Positions 19,894 through 27,793 of a DNA stretch of 64,000 nt are shown here, piece by piece. Every line of letters begins with the position of its first letter. The stretch's first letter is position 1. The notes under the pieces are model-generated. The model did not search any database. It was not told where the DNA came from and saw nothing but the letters and a program-made list of their open reading frames with translations. The stretch is from NCBI GenBank assembly GCA_023423695.1, contig JAFAFA010000011.1, forward strand, positions 124,001-188,000, read 5' to 3'. This DNA comes from Pseudomonadota bacterium. Lineage in GTDB: Bacteria > Pseudomonadota > Alphaproteobacteria > Azospirillales > Azospirillaceae. Position numbers and translations under genes: made by a program.

Positions 19894-21126
19894 CTACTTC
19901 TTCGACAGCGGCAGGGAGGCCTGTTCGGCCTTGGGCTCGCCGGCCAGACGCTTGGCGCGCTTGTTGCGCACCTCCGCCGCCTCGCCCGTCTTCAGCGGCA
20001 CGAAGCCGTCCGGGCGCATCGCGTTGCCGACGATCTGCTTCAGCAGGTCGATGTTGGTGGTCTGCACCCGGCGGCCGCGGCGGACCTGATCCAGGAACTT
20101 CTGCGACGGCGTCAGCACATAGTCGATGGCGTCGATGCGCTTGCCGACCTTGGTGTATTCCTTGTCGGCGACGTCGAGGATCCCCTCGTCCACCAGCGCG
20201 TCGACGGCGGAGGTCACCACGCGCAGCGTGTCGCGGCGGCGCGACCACTCGTTCATGCCGCTGTTCTTGATGATCTCGTCGGCGCTGATCGACACCGGCT
20301 TCGCATCGTCGTCGGCGGTGTCGTATTCGATGGACAGGCGATTGTAGAGCCAGCGCGACACCGGCGACTTAAGCTTCATCAGCCAGGCATAGGAAACCGG
20401 CTTGAACTCCAGGTCGCGGATGGCGGCGGAGACCAGCGGGTTGAACTCCAGATAGGTCTCCTCGACACCGCCGTCCTCATCGACCAGATCGGGACGGGAG
20501 CGGATGGCCAGCACCGGGAAGGCTGTGGATTCTAGCAGGTTCTGCCCGCGGCTCTTCTTTCCCGGTTCCGCGCTGCCGCCGGTGGAGATGATGATGCGCG
20601 ACCGCGCCAGGATGGTCAGGGATTCGCGGATGTCCTGGATCGACAGGGTGTGGCTGACCGCCCGCAATTCCCGCTGGATCTCGTAGAGGCTGAAGCGCAT
20701 CTGCACCTTGTCGCGGTTCTCGCCGGTCAGCGACAGGCGAGAGCGGTCCATGGCGAGGCGGCGCACCACCTGCTCCACCACCTGTTCGCGCTCGGACGGA
20801 AAGATCTCCACTTCCACCAGATCCGGACCGCTGCCGGGGGCACGGTCGTCCTTCTTGCCGGTGCCCAGCCTGTCGATACGGGCGGGCTGGACGGTCAGGC
20901 GGTAGTTGCGGCCGCGAAACGCGAACTCGCGCCGGACCGACTTGATGAAACTGTCCTTGGTGACCAGTTCGCCCTTGTCCTTCGCCGCCTTCTCCTTGTC
21001 GTTGTCGCGGGAGACGAACACGAACCGCGGCGCCAGATCGTAGAGCGCGATCAGGTGCGATTGCGAACGGTCTTCCAGCTCGAACAGGATGAGCTGCGCG
21101 GCGCTGGTCGGGGCCATCTTGGTCAT
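19894..21126 (-). CDS. Plasmid-type replication initiator protein
   Basis: 410 residues from the ATG at 21124-21126 (MTKMAPTSAAQLILFE). The frame runs further upstream through the iterons but is clearly non-coding there. The central and C-terminal parts look like tandem winged-helix DNA-binding domains (RFSLYEIQRELRAVSHTL, VSISADEIIKNSGMNEWS, RRRDTLRVVTSAVDALVDEG), as in RepA/Rep_3-like initiators. KSRGQNLLESTAFPVL sits between them. The C-terminus is basic (VRNKRAKRLAGEPKAEQ). The exact Rep family is not recognised. The first codon faces an array of 21-bp iterons 84 bases away, and the divergent HTH gene lies beyond. Iteron binding would both fire the origin and repress rep, as is known for iteron plasmids. 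Confidence 0.75.
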   Translation of the reverse strand: MTKMAPTSAAQLILFELEDRSQSHLIALYDLAPRFVFVSRDNDKEKAAKDKGELVTKDSFIKSVRREFAFRGRNYRLTVQPARIDRLGTGKKDDRAPGSGPDLVEVEIFPSEREQVVEQVVRRLAMDRSRLSLTGENRDKVQMRFSLYEIQRELRAVSHTLSIQDIRESLTILARSRIIISTGGSAEPGKKSRGQNLLESTAFPVLAIRSRPDLVDEDGGVEETYLEFNPLVSAAIRDLEFKPVSYAWLMKLKSPVSRWLYNRLSIEYDTADDDAKPVSISADEIIKNSGMNEWSRRRDTLRVVTSAVDALVDEGILDVADKEYTKVGKRIDAIDYVLTPSQKFLDQVRRGRRVQTTNIDLLKQIVGNAMRPDGFVPLKTGEAAEVRNKRAKRLAGEPKAEQASLPLSKK

Positions 21127-21209
21127 GAACGTCTCCGAAGGTCGGGAGTAACCATGGCGCGCTGAGCTCCCCGGCGCAACAGAACCGAAGGAAATTACCG
21201 CCTCCGGGG

Positions 21210-21293
21210 TGGAGCAACAGCCCGCGCATATGGCGCGACAGCCCGCGGTTATGGAGCAACGGCCCGCGCACATGGAGCCATAGCCCGCGATTG
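21210..21293 (-). repeat. Iteron array, left: four tandem 21-bp copies
   Basis: Four abutting 21-bp units at 21210-21230, 21231-21251, 21252-21272 and 21273-21293. Each reads TGG-a/c-GC-N3-A/G-GCCCGCG followed by four variable bases on the plus strand. The centre GCCCGCG is invariant. The orientation is opposite to the right array. They end about 84 bases before the rep start on its strand, where Rep binding could also block rep transcription. Confidence 0.9.
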
Positions 21294-21380
21294 CCGCCTT
21301 TGCGAAGGCTTTCCAAGGTGCGGAACCGCGACTCCTTGAAGAATCGGGGAGAATCGGCCCCGACGTCCAGCGGACGGAAA

Positions 21381-21559
21381 CGCGGGCTACCGCTCCATGG
21401 TCCGGGAACACCGCCCCCGAGCCCGGCCGCTTGCTCCCTTCCGCTCCGGCGGACGGGGAATCGCGGGCTGTTGCTCCAGGAAGGACGGGGGAGCGGCCGG
21501 AAAATGCTCGGAAGACAGACGAACTCCGGCCCGACAATCGCGGGCAAGGGCTCCATATC
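21381..21559 (+). repeat. Three dispersed 21-bp iterons
   Basis: Single copies in the same orientation as the right array at 21381-21401, 21462-21482 and 21539-21559. All keep CGCGGGC-N5-GCTCCA. Spacing between starts is 81, 77 and then 60 bases to the right array, roughly whole helical turns in steps of 10-11 bases for some pairs only. Confidence 0.85.
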
Positions 21560-21598
21560 CGCGACCTGAAACGTCAGGATTCCGATTCGGCGGGGTAT

Positions 21599-21699
21599 CG
21601 CGGGCTGTGGCTCCATGGTCGCGGGCAGGGGCTCCAAGGTCGCGGGCTATCGCTGACCATCCGCGGGCTGAAGCTCTATGGAGTGCGAGCCCGCGATTC
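21599..21699 (+). repeat. Iteron array, right: four tandem 21-bp copies plus one reversed
   Basis: Four abutting units at 21599-21619, 21620-21640, 21641-21661 and 21662-21682. They read CGCGGGC-N5-GCTCCA-TGGT in the best copies. The third diverges most (GCTGACCA). A copy in the other orientation at 21679-21699 (TGGAGTGCGAGCCCGCG) overlaps the last by four bases, so the array ends in a short inverted pair. Together with the left array this forms a long-range inverted repeat. Confidence 0.88.
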
Positions 21700-21807
21700 G
21701 ACTCTGCCGCGGACCGCTTCGAATCCTCCGTGCCAATCATGCCATCCACTCGCCACCGTTCCCGATCCGACCGATCCGGCCGATGGCACGGAGGAGTATC
21801 GCCACAG

Positions 21808-22665
21808 ATGACCGATCATAGCGCAAACCCCAATCGCTGGGGCCGGATTCCGGCCTGGTGGCTGGATCACCCCGATCTCGACGCCGACGGCCTCGCCGTG
21901 CTGGCCGCCCTCAGCACCTATGCCGACGACACCGGCGTCTGCTGGCCGTCGCAGGCGACGCTGGCGGGAAAGCTGAAACGCAGCCGGCCGACCGTCAACC
22001 GGATCCTGGGCCGCCTGGAAGCGCTGGGGCTGGTGGCCATCGAACACCGGCGGTCGGCCAGCGGCGGCCGTCTCAGCTGCCGCTACCGGCTGGCTCTGAC
22101 CGTCGATGGCAGCGTTAGGGATGCTGCAGGGATGGACAGCCCCTCTGACTCGTCAACGGACTCCCCCTGTCCAGCAGCGAGTCAGAAACAGCCTGAACCT
22201 GAACAGATTCCGGACACGCTCCACCGACAGGCGGGCGAGGGCAATGTGGTCAGCAGGGAAGCGGCCGCGGCAAAGCCGGTTGCCGAGGACTGGACCCCAT
22301 CGGCGGCCGATCGCGAATGGGCGGCGGCGCGCTTCCCCGCCGTCGATCTCGACCGCCATGCCGAGCGCTTCGTCCAGCAATGCCGCGCCCATGGCTACCG
22401 CTACCGCGACGTCGCCGCCGCTTGGCGCTCCTGGCTGCTGCAGGATATGGCCCGTATGGCGCAACAGCCCGCGGAACAGTCCCGCAATCCGGCGGGCCGG
22501 GCAAATCGCGCTCCCACAGGGCGTCCCACCGCCAGCCGCTCCGCCGGCCGTCAGGCGGCGGACGCCGAACAACGCCTGTCGGCCTGGGCCAGCGTTGCCG
22601 CCCGGCTGAACGGTCAGTCCGACGCCGCCAGCGTCGCCGCCAACCCCTGGGGAGTGGTCGCATGA
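21808..22665 (+). CDS. Helix-turn-helix protein of the replication module
   Basis: 285 residues from the ATG at 21808, 12 bases after GGAGGAG. The N-terminal 95 residues form a winged helix of the helix_turn_helix_36 type often seen in plasmid and phage replication proteins (LAVLAALSTYADDTGVCWPS, QATLAGKLKRSRPTVNRILG). A Ser/Pro-rich linker follows, then a helical segment (DREWAAARFPAVDLDRHAER, YRYRDVAAAWRSWLLQDM) of the kind found in phage O-like or DnaT-like replication factors. It is divergent from rep across the iterons and overlaps the next gene by four bases. One iteron copy lies inside its coding sequence at 22457-22477. A role as replication accessory or regulator is inference. Confidence 0.75.
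   Translation: MTDHSANPNRWGRIPAWWLDHPDLDADGLAVLAALSTYADDTGVCWPSQATLAGKLKRSRPTVNRILGRLEALGLVAIEHRRSASGGRLSCRYRLALTVDGSVRDAAGMDSPSDSSTDSPCPAASQKQPEPEQIPDTLHRQAGEGNVVSREAAAAKPVAEDWTPSAADREWAAARFPAVDLDRHAERFVQQCRAHGYRYRDVAAAWRSWLLQDMARMAQQPAEQSRNPAGRANRAPTGRPTASRSAGRQAADAEQRLSAWASVAARLNGQSDAASVAANPWGVVA
22457..22477 (-). repeat. Iteron copy inside the HTH coding sequence
   Basis: TGGCGCAACAGCCCGCGGAA (22457-22476) matches the left-array iteron at all core positions (TGG-GC-N3-AGCCCGCG). It is in the left-array orientation, about 780 bases from the right array. The reading frame there codes RMAQQPAEQS, so the site is embedded in protein-coding DNA. Confidence 0.75.
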
Positions 22666-23309
22666 GCAACCTTCATCCGTTCCCGGCTTCTCCCGCGCCG
22701 TCGCCCGGCCTGCCGCTTCCCTTCGACCCCGCCATGGCGCCGGCTTTGCGCAGCCGCATGCTACGCGAGGCTCTGCCCGCCCCCCTGCGGCAGCTGCTCG
22801 ACCGCGGGCAGATTGGCCGCCACAGCCGCTTCACCGAAGACGGATTTTCCGATGTGGTGGAGGACTGGACGCCGCCGGCCGGGGTTACGACACGCCATGC
22901 CGCTCTTGCCCGGCGCGCTCTCGCCGAGATCGACGACGGCATCCTGGCGCCTGCCTCGGCCAATCATCTGCTGGGCCGGGTGCTAGCGCTGCTGAGCCAT
23001 TTCCCGGCGAAGGCGACGACGCCGGAGGTGGAGCAATTGCTCGCGATGGATTGGGCGGACGACCTGGGAGAGTTCCCGGCCTGGGCGATCGATCAGGCCG
23101 CCAGGGTCTGGCGCCGCACCCGCAAATGGCGGCCCAGCATCGCCGAGATCCGCGCCCTGTGCGAGGAGGCCTGTGCCGCCGAACGTGCCCTGGCCGAGCG
23201 TCTGCGCGCCATCGCCGTGGCGGGGGAACGGACTGCGGAGACCGGCGGATATGTGGAGAATGCAGCGGTGCGGCCCGTTCTGGCCTCGGCCATCCGCCGC
23301 ATGCGATGA
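22662..23309 (+). CDS. Unknown protein of the replication module
   Basis: 215 residues from the ATG at 22662, overlapping the preceding stop as ATGA. No signal peptide or membrane segment. A Pro-rich start leads into mostly helical sequence (RSRMLREALPAPLRQLL, ANHLLGRVLALLSHFPAKAT) and a C-terminal stretch WAIDQAARVWRRTRKWRPSI followed by ALCEEACAAERALAERLRAI. That C-terminal pattern, a helix ending in 'RRTRKWRPSIAEIR', resembles conserved ends of phage and plasmid replication-associated proteins, but I recognise no family. Translation is coupled to the HTH gene, so the pair probably works together in replication. Confidence 0.6.
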   Translation: MSNLHPFPASPAPSPGLPLPFDPAMAPALRSRMLREALPAPLRQLLDRGQIGRHSRFTEDGFSDVVEDWTPPAGVTTRHAALARRALAEIDDGILAPASANHLLGRVLALLSHFPAKATTPEVEQLLAMDWADDLGEFPAWAIDQAARVWRRTRKWRPSIAEIRALCEEACAAERALAERLRAIAVAGERTAETGGYVENAAVRPVLASAIRRMR

Positions 23310-23378
23310 TAACCAATATTCAGTCTTATGACTTCCCCGCCTGTGGCAGTTGCGACACCCTGCACCGGCGGTGCGGAC

Positions 23379-23394
23379 CTAAGACATGTCTTAG
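23379..23394. promoter_or_regulatory. 16-bp perfect palindrome upstream of parA
   Basis: CTAAGACATGTCTTAG is a perfect palindrome 64 bases before the parA start, in the 148-base gap after the replication genes. It is a candidate operator for autoregulation or a centromere site for the partition proteins. Only one copy was seen. Confidence 0.6.
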
Positions 23395-23457
23395 ATTTGC
23401 GCCACGGCCGCGCTTTGGTAAAAGGGGCCCACAGCCGATGGCGAGAAGGGGCATGAG

Positions 23458-24120
23458 ATGACCAACGACACGGGGCACGGACCGGTGAAGCGCTTGCTGG
23501 TCAATGGCCCGAAGGGCGGGATCGGCAAGACGACGCTCAGCCGCAACATCGCGGTTGCGGCGGCGCTCGACGGCTGCACGGTCGCGACGCTCGATCTCGA
23601 CCCCCAGCGCAGCCTGACCAAATGGTTCGCCAAGCGTCCGGACGGCATGGCGTCCATCACTCATTATGAGGCCGGCATGACGCCGGGCGACATCCGCGCC
23701 GCCCTCGATGGGATTGACGGCTACGACCTGCTGGTGATCGACACCCCGCCGTCTATTGAAGACCATCCGGAGGAGTTCAAGCTGCTGGCCCTGTCCTCCG
23801 ACCTGATCGTGGTGCCGACCGGCCAGAGCGACGACGATCTCGACTCCGTTCGGCCCTGGATGCGCTTCGTCCGCCGCTACGGCAAGAACGCGGCCTTCGT
23901 GATGAACCGCGTCAAGCCGCGCACCCGCGGCTTCACCGAGGCTCAGCGCAAGCTGCTGGGCGATGGCCGGATCTGTCCGGTCGAGGTGCCGGATTATGAG
24001 GACATCCAGTTCACGGCCAGCCGCGGGATCGGACTTTTGGAGTTGAAGGGCGGCAAGGGGGCCGAGCATGTCGCCGGCGTCTGGGCCTTCGTCCGTCATG
24101 AACTGGAGCTGGCGCAATGA
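23458..24120 (+). CDS. parA: ParA-family partition ATPase
   Basis: 220 residues, short ParA without an N-terminal HTH (type Ib size). The deviant Walker A KGGIGKTT is residues 19-26 with the signature Lys19. LDLDPQRSLTKWF is the A' region, and YDLLVIDTPPSIED the Walker B. ParA ATPases form DNA-bound gradients that move a centromere-bound partner. Its partner here would be the downstream gene, with which it overlaps by four bases (ATGA). An upstream 16-bp palindrome could be the regulatory or centromere site. No canonical ParB is present in the window. Confidence 0.92.
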   Translation: MTNDTGHGPVKRLLVNGPKGGIGKTTLSRNIAVAAALDGCTVATLDLDPQRSLTKWFAKRPDGMASITHYEAGMTPGDIRAALDGIDGYDLLVIDTPPSIEDHPEEFKLLALSSDLIVVPTGQSDDDLDSVRPWMRFVRRYGKNAAFVMNRVKPRTRGFTEAQRKLLGDGRICPVEVPDYEDIQFTASRGIGLLELKGGKGAEHVAGVWAFVRHELELAQ

Positions 24121-24686
24121 GCGGGTTCAAGCAGGTTTCCAAAGCGCAGGCCCGCCGCCACATCGCCGTGGACGAACGGATCGAGCGCATGGCGGAGGCG
24201 ACCGTCGACCTCGTCCGCCGCGAGGAGTTCGTTCAGGAGATCTCGACCCTGTGGCGCAGCGCCCAGGAGAAGTTCCTGCTCATCGGCCGCTATCTCGTCC
24301 AGGCCCGCATGCGCCTGCCCCATGGCGAGTTCCAGGCGATGGTCGAGAACGAGCTGCCTTTCGGCTATCAGGTCGCCTACCAGCTGCGGATGGTGGCGGA
24401 GGCGGTGGACAGCGGACGCCTGCCCGGCTCGAAGCTGCCGCCCAGCTACGCCACCGTCTACCAGCTCGCCACCCTGACCAGCGAACAGCTCCAGCTGGCG
24501 GACCAGCGCAACCTGATCCGTCCCGACGTCACCCGTCCGGAGATCGTCCGTTTCAAGCGCGATCTGCGGAGCAAGACCATCGATCACGTCAGCCGGCGTG
24601 AGGCGTTGGAGGCCGAACGCCAGCGGCTGCGCGAGCGGCTGATCGCCGTGGAGGCGGAGTTGGCGTCGCTCGACGACCAGGACTGA
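24117..24686 (+). CDS. DUF3102-like protein, putative partition partner of ParA
   Basis: 189 residues. The middle section FLLIGRYLVQARMRLPHGEF and MVENELPFGYQVAYQLRMVA match the DUF3102 pattern (a helical domain with a 'LPHGEF' turn and 'LPF...' helix). A basic N-terminus (KQVSKAQARRHIAVDER) and a C-terminal coiled coil (ALEAERQRLRERLIAVEAEL) flank it. It overlaps parA, so it is placed as ParB would be, but lacks ParB's CTPase motifs and its HTH. A DNA-binding adaptor role in segregation is inference. It ends the module; pxpA follows after 101 bases. Confidence 0.65.
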   Translation: MSGFKQVSKAQARRHIAVDERIERMAEATVDLVRREEFVQEISTLWRSAQEKFLLIGRYLVQARMRLPHGEFQAMVENELPFGYQVAYQLRMVAEAVDSGRLPGSKLPPSYATVYQLATLTSEQLQLADQRNLIRPDVTRPEIVRFKRDLRSKTIDHVSRREALEAERQRLRERLIAVEAELASLDDQD

Positions 24687-24787
24687 CGCATCGCCGCTCC
24701 CGCTTCCTGCTCCCTCTGCCCTGCCGGACCGGAACGCTGTATCCTTCCCGACTATCTGTCCTGGACGACCGACTTGCGGGAGACGGC

Positions 24788-25549
24788 ATGCCGAACATCG
24801 ATCTGAACTGCGACATGGGCGAGGGCTATGGCGCCTGGACCATGGGCGACGACCGCGCGATGCTCGACATCGTGACCTCCGCCAACATCGCCTGCGGCTT
24901 CCATGCCGGCGATCCCACCATCATGGCCGACACCGCCCGGCTGGCCGGGGAGAAGGGCGTGCGCATCGGCGCCCATCCTGGCTTCGAGGACCGCTCCGGT
25001 TTTGGCCGTCGCGTCATTCGCGGCATCACCGCCACCGAGGTGGAGCGATTGGTCGCCTATCAGGTCGGCGCGCTCCAGGCCTGCGCCGCCCTGTCCGGCC
25101 AGCGTGTGACCCATGTGAAGCCGCACGGCGCCCTCTACAACATGGCTGCGGTGGAGCCGGATCTGGCCGGCGCCATCGCCTGTGCAGTGAAGGCGGTGGA
25201 CCCCGCCCTGCTGTTCGTCGTTCCGCCGCTGAGCGCCATGGACCGTGCCGGCCAGGACATCGGCCTGCGTGTCGCCCGCGAGGCATTTGCCGACCGCACC
25301 TATGAGGATGACGGCACCCTCACCCCACGCACCGTTCCGGGATCGGTGATCCACGACCCGGATCTGGCCGCTACGCGCGTGGTGCGGATGGTGCTCGATG
25401 GCGCCGTGGAAAGCCGCCACGGCACACGCCTGCCCATCGTCGCCGATACCATCTGCGTCCACGGCGATACCCCCACCGCGGTTGCCATGGCCGCCGCAGT
25501 CCGCCGTGCATTGGAAGAAGCAGGCGTGGTGGTGAAGGCCCTGGTCTGA
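24788..25549 (+). CDS. pxpA: 5-oxoprolinase subunit A (LamB/YcsF family)
   Basis: 253 residues, with GGGAG before the ATG. The family signature is intact: IDLNCDMGEGYGAWTMGDD, SANIACGFHAGDP, RIGAHPGFEDRSGFGRR and VKPHGALYNMA. PxpA is the ATP-dependent 5-oxoprolinase component that works with PxpB and PxpC to turn 5-oxoproline into glutamate. No pxpB or pxpC genes are adjacent, so the partners must be elsewhere or this copy acts alone. A hairpin follows the stop (25558-25600). The gene is flanked by the partition module and a porin-like gene. Confidence 0.92.
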   Translation: MPNIDLNCDMGEGYGAWTMGDDRAMLDIVTSANIACGFHAGDPTIMADTARLAGEKGVRIGAHPGFEDRSGFGRRVIRGITATEVERLVAYQVGALQACAALSGQRVTHVKPHGALYNMAAVEPDLAGAIACAVKAVDPALLFVVPPLSAMDRAGQDIGLRVAREAFADRTYEDDGTLTPRTVPGSVIHDPDLAATRVVRMVLDGAVESRHGTRLPIVADTICVHGDTPTAVAMAAAVRRALEEAGVVVKALV

Positions 25550-25557
25550 AGCTGGAG

Positions 25558-25600
25558 CGTGGCTGACCGGGACGGGATCAGCCCCGTCCCGCCACGTCTT
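25558..25600 (+). terminator. Terminator of pxpA
   Basis: Outer stem CGTGGC (25558-25563) pairs with GCCACG (25591-25596). The inner stem GGGACGGG (25569-25576) pairs with CCCGTCCC (25583-25590), with a 5-base bulge on the left. TCTTT follows. It starts 9 bases after the pxpA stop. Confidence 0.75.
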
Positions 25601-25796
25601 TGAAAGACTCCATCCCGGATGCGATGGCCTCGCGCATTCCGCGAACGCGTACGCATTTTTGCGCCGCAGCACGCAAAGTCCAGGTCACAGTTTTGTCAGA
25701 ATTTTAGACGAACATCTCTCAAATCGGAAAGGATACACAGGGCCGCATCGACGAAGTGGACAGTCGACCCCCGGCCAACCAGCACAGGTCTTGCCC

Positions 25797-26561
25797 ATGC
25801 AACGACGAATTTCCATGCCAATTCTGGCGGCCATGGCGATTTTATCGGCCGGCGAGGCGTCTGCTGAGATTCTCTATCGAAAGGGTAGTGTTGCAGATAG
25901 GCGCCATTTCTTGCAGGTCGATGTTTCCTGGGGCGAGCTGGAGATCGGGCAGGCCGATGGCGCGCGCAACCGTCTGGTGGGAACCACGGCGATGCAGGCC
26001 AATGCCGGTGCCGGAAGCCGCACGGCGAAGCTGACCTACTACACCCCGCCGCTGCGCGGGTTCGAGCTTGGTGCCAGCTATACCCCGCTGCCGCGCGGCA
26101 ATGCCGATATGCCCGACCCGCGGGAGGCGCTGCATCTGGTGGAGGCGGCGGTGCGCAAGACCCTGCAGATCGGCGGGATCAATGCCCGGCTGACCGCCGG
26201 CACCAGCCGGGCGCGGGTGCGCAGCGACAGCCGCCGTCTGCCGCGGCAGTCCTGGATCGTCGGCAGCCAGTTCACTTGGCAGAGCGTCACCCTGGACGGC
26301 GACCTGCGCCAGCAGGTGGAGGCGGACGGCGCGTCCTCCCGCAGCATGAATGCCGGGCTGGCCTATGGCCGGGGCGACATGTCCCTGTCCTTCCGGGTGC
26401 GGCGCTCGGCGCCTGACAGGGCGGCGGCCAACGAGCAGTATCTCGCCGACCTGACCTATCGCATCACGCCGCGCTGGCAGGTGATGGCCGACACCAACTT
26501 CGACACCGGTCCGGAAACGATGGGTGCTGTTGTGAAGGTGGGCGCCCGGCTGCAGTTCTGA
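25797..26561 (+). CDS. Porin-like outer membrane beta-barrel protein
   Basis: 254 residues from the ATG at 25797, chosen because it opens a signal peptide (MQRRISMPILAAMAILSAGE, cleavage after ASA). The frame is open back to 25659. The mature part is rich in alternating aromatic/polar strands (RTAKLTYYTPPLRGFELGAS, DGDLRQQVEADGASSRSMNA, EQYLADLTYRITPRWQVMAD) and ends in Phe (GARLQF), the usual terminal signature of outer membrane barrels. It resembles short Gram-negative porins. Specific substrate is unknown. The 247-base upstream gap is AT-richer than average and should hold its promoter. Confidence 0.7.
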   Translation: MQRRISMPILAAMAILSAGEASAEILYRKGSVADRRHFLQVDVSWGELEIGQADGARNRLVGTTAMQANAGAGSRTAKLTYYTPPLRGFELGASYTPLPRGNADMPDPREALHLVEAAVRKTLQIGGINARLTAGTSRARVRSDSRRLPRQSWIVGSQFTWQSVTLDGDLRQQVEADGASSRSMNAGLAYGRGDMSLSFRVRRSAPDRAAANEQYLADLTYRITPRWQVMADTNFDTGPETMGAVVKVGARLQF

Positions 26562-26566
26562 CCCGG

Positions 26567-27688
26567 TTAACTCGTCAGCAGGCCCGCCAGCCGCTCGACC
26601 GCCGCGTCCACCTCCGCGGCCGTCGTGCCGCGGCCCAGCCCGAAACGCAGGCTGGCATGGGCGTCGGCGGGGGACAGGCCGAGCGCCAGCAGAACATGCG
26701 ACGGCTCCCCCGCTCCGCTGTGGCAGGCGGAACCGGTGGCGACCGCCAGATCCGGCAGATCCAGCAAACGGTCGGCGGCGTCGATACCGGGAACGGTCAC
26801 GTTCAGGCAGCCGGCCAGCCCATCCCCGCCGTCTCCCGACCCGTTCCGCCGGATGCCCGGCAGGCGCTCGCGCAGCCGCCGCCACAGCCGGTCGCGCAGT
26901 TCCGCGATCCGGTGCGCATCCTCCTCCCGCCGTTCCCGCGCCAATCGGCAGGCGACCCCCAGCCCGACGCAGAGCGGCGTCGGCAGGGTTCCCGCCCGCA
27001 AGCCGCGCTGTTGCCCACCGCCGGCCGAAGCCGGCACCGGTTGGAAAGGCTGGCGGACGATCAGCGCGCCGATCCCCATCGGACCGTACAGCTTGTGCCC
27101 GGACAAGCTCAGCCCGTGCAGGCCGAGCGCCGCCATGTCGAGGGCCCGCGTCCCCAGCGCCTGCACCGCATCGCTGTGCATCAGCGCACCGTGGCTGGCG
27201 GCCACCGCCGCCAATTCCGCCAGCGGCTGGAGCGTCCCCACCTCATTGTTCGCAGCCATCACCGACACCAGCGCCGGTCCGGGCAGATCCGCCAAGGCCC
27301 GCTCAAGCCCGGCCGGATCGACCCGCCCGGTCCCGTCGACCGGCAGGACGGCGACCGGATGGCCGCGCCGCCGCAGCTCCGGCAGGCAGCCCAGCACGCT
27401 GGCATGCTCCACCGCCGAGACGACGCAACCGCCCCCCGGCGGAACCCCGCCCAGCAGGGCCAGAGCATTCGCCTCCGTCGCGCCGGAGGTGAAGACCACC
27501 TCGCCCGGCTGCGCGCCGACAAGGGCGGCAACCTCCGCCCGGGCCTGCCCGACGGCGTCGGCGGCCCGCCAGCCGGCGGCATGGGCGGCATGCGGGTTGC
27601 CGGCGGCCTCAGGCCGCATCCAGGGCAGCATCGCCTCCAGCACCAGAGGGTCGAGCGGCGTCGAGGCCAGATGGTCGAGATAGATCAT
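26567..27688 (-). CDS. Cysteine desulfurase (NifS/IscS-like)
   Basis: 373 residues from the ATG at 27686-27688 (MIYLDHLASTPLDPLVLEAM). A further ATG six codons upstream is less likely. PLP-dependent removal of sulfur from cysteine for Fe-S clusters or other sulfur carriers. Seen: TSGATEANALALLGG, the PLP Lys199 in LSLSGHKLYGP, and the persulfide Cys322 in ATGSACHSGAGEPSHVL followed by LRFGLGRGTT. The arrangement of the Cys loop is NifS/IscS type rather than SufS. No isc, suf or nif genes are near. It is convergent with the porin-like gene, five bases apart. Confidence 0.88.
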   Translation of the reverse strand: MIYLDHLASTPLDPLVLEAMLPWMRPEAAGNPHAAHAAGWRAADAVGQARAEVAALVGAQPGEVVFTSGATEANALALLGGVPPGGGCVVSAVEHASVLGCLPELRRRGHPVAVLPVDGTGRVDPAGLERALADLPGPALVSVMAANNEVGTLQPLAELAAVAASHGALMHSDAVQALGTRALDMAALGLHGLSLSGHKLYGPMGIGALIVRQPFQPVPASAGGGQQRGLRAGTLPTPLCVGLGVACRLARERREEDAHRIAELRDRLWRRLRERLPGIRRNGSGDGGDGLAGCLNVTVPGIDAADRLLDLPDLAVATGSACHSGAGEPSHVLLALGLSPADAHASLRFGLGRGTTAAEVDAAVERLAGLLTS

Positions 27689-27745
27689 GGCGCAGTATCG
27701 CCCCATCCGCCACGGAAGGGGAGGGGAATGGCCTCCAACGACAAT

Positions 27746-27772
27746 GGCCCTCTCCTGGTACGGGAGAGGGCC
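27746..27772. repeat. Hairpin repeat, possible terminator
   Basis: Perfect 10-bp stem GGCCCTCTCC (27746-27755) with GGAGAGGGCC (27763-27772), 7-base loop, between two minus-strand genes. The core CCCTCTCC/GGAGAGGG recurs at 31467-31489, suggesting a dispersed repeat type. It lies 21 bases past the end of the sorbosone-dehydrogenase-like gene. Confidence 0.6.
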
Positions 27773-27793
27773 CCGTGGGGAAACAGGCCGCCG

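Larger units (their letters stand above)
21127..21807. other. Putative replication origin with opposed iteron arrays
   Basis: A 681-base gap between divergent rep and the HTH gene. It holds two four-copy arrays of a 21-bp repeat in opposite orientation at its ends (21210-21293 and 21599-21682), three further copies between them, and one reversed copy overlapping the right end. The middle has no long AT-rich stretch and I see no clear DnaA box, so the melting site is not located. The HTH gene's ribosome-binding site (GGAGGAG, 21790) lies at the right end. Confidence 0.75.
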
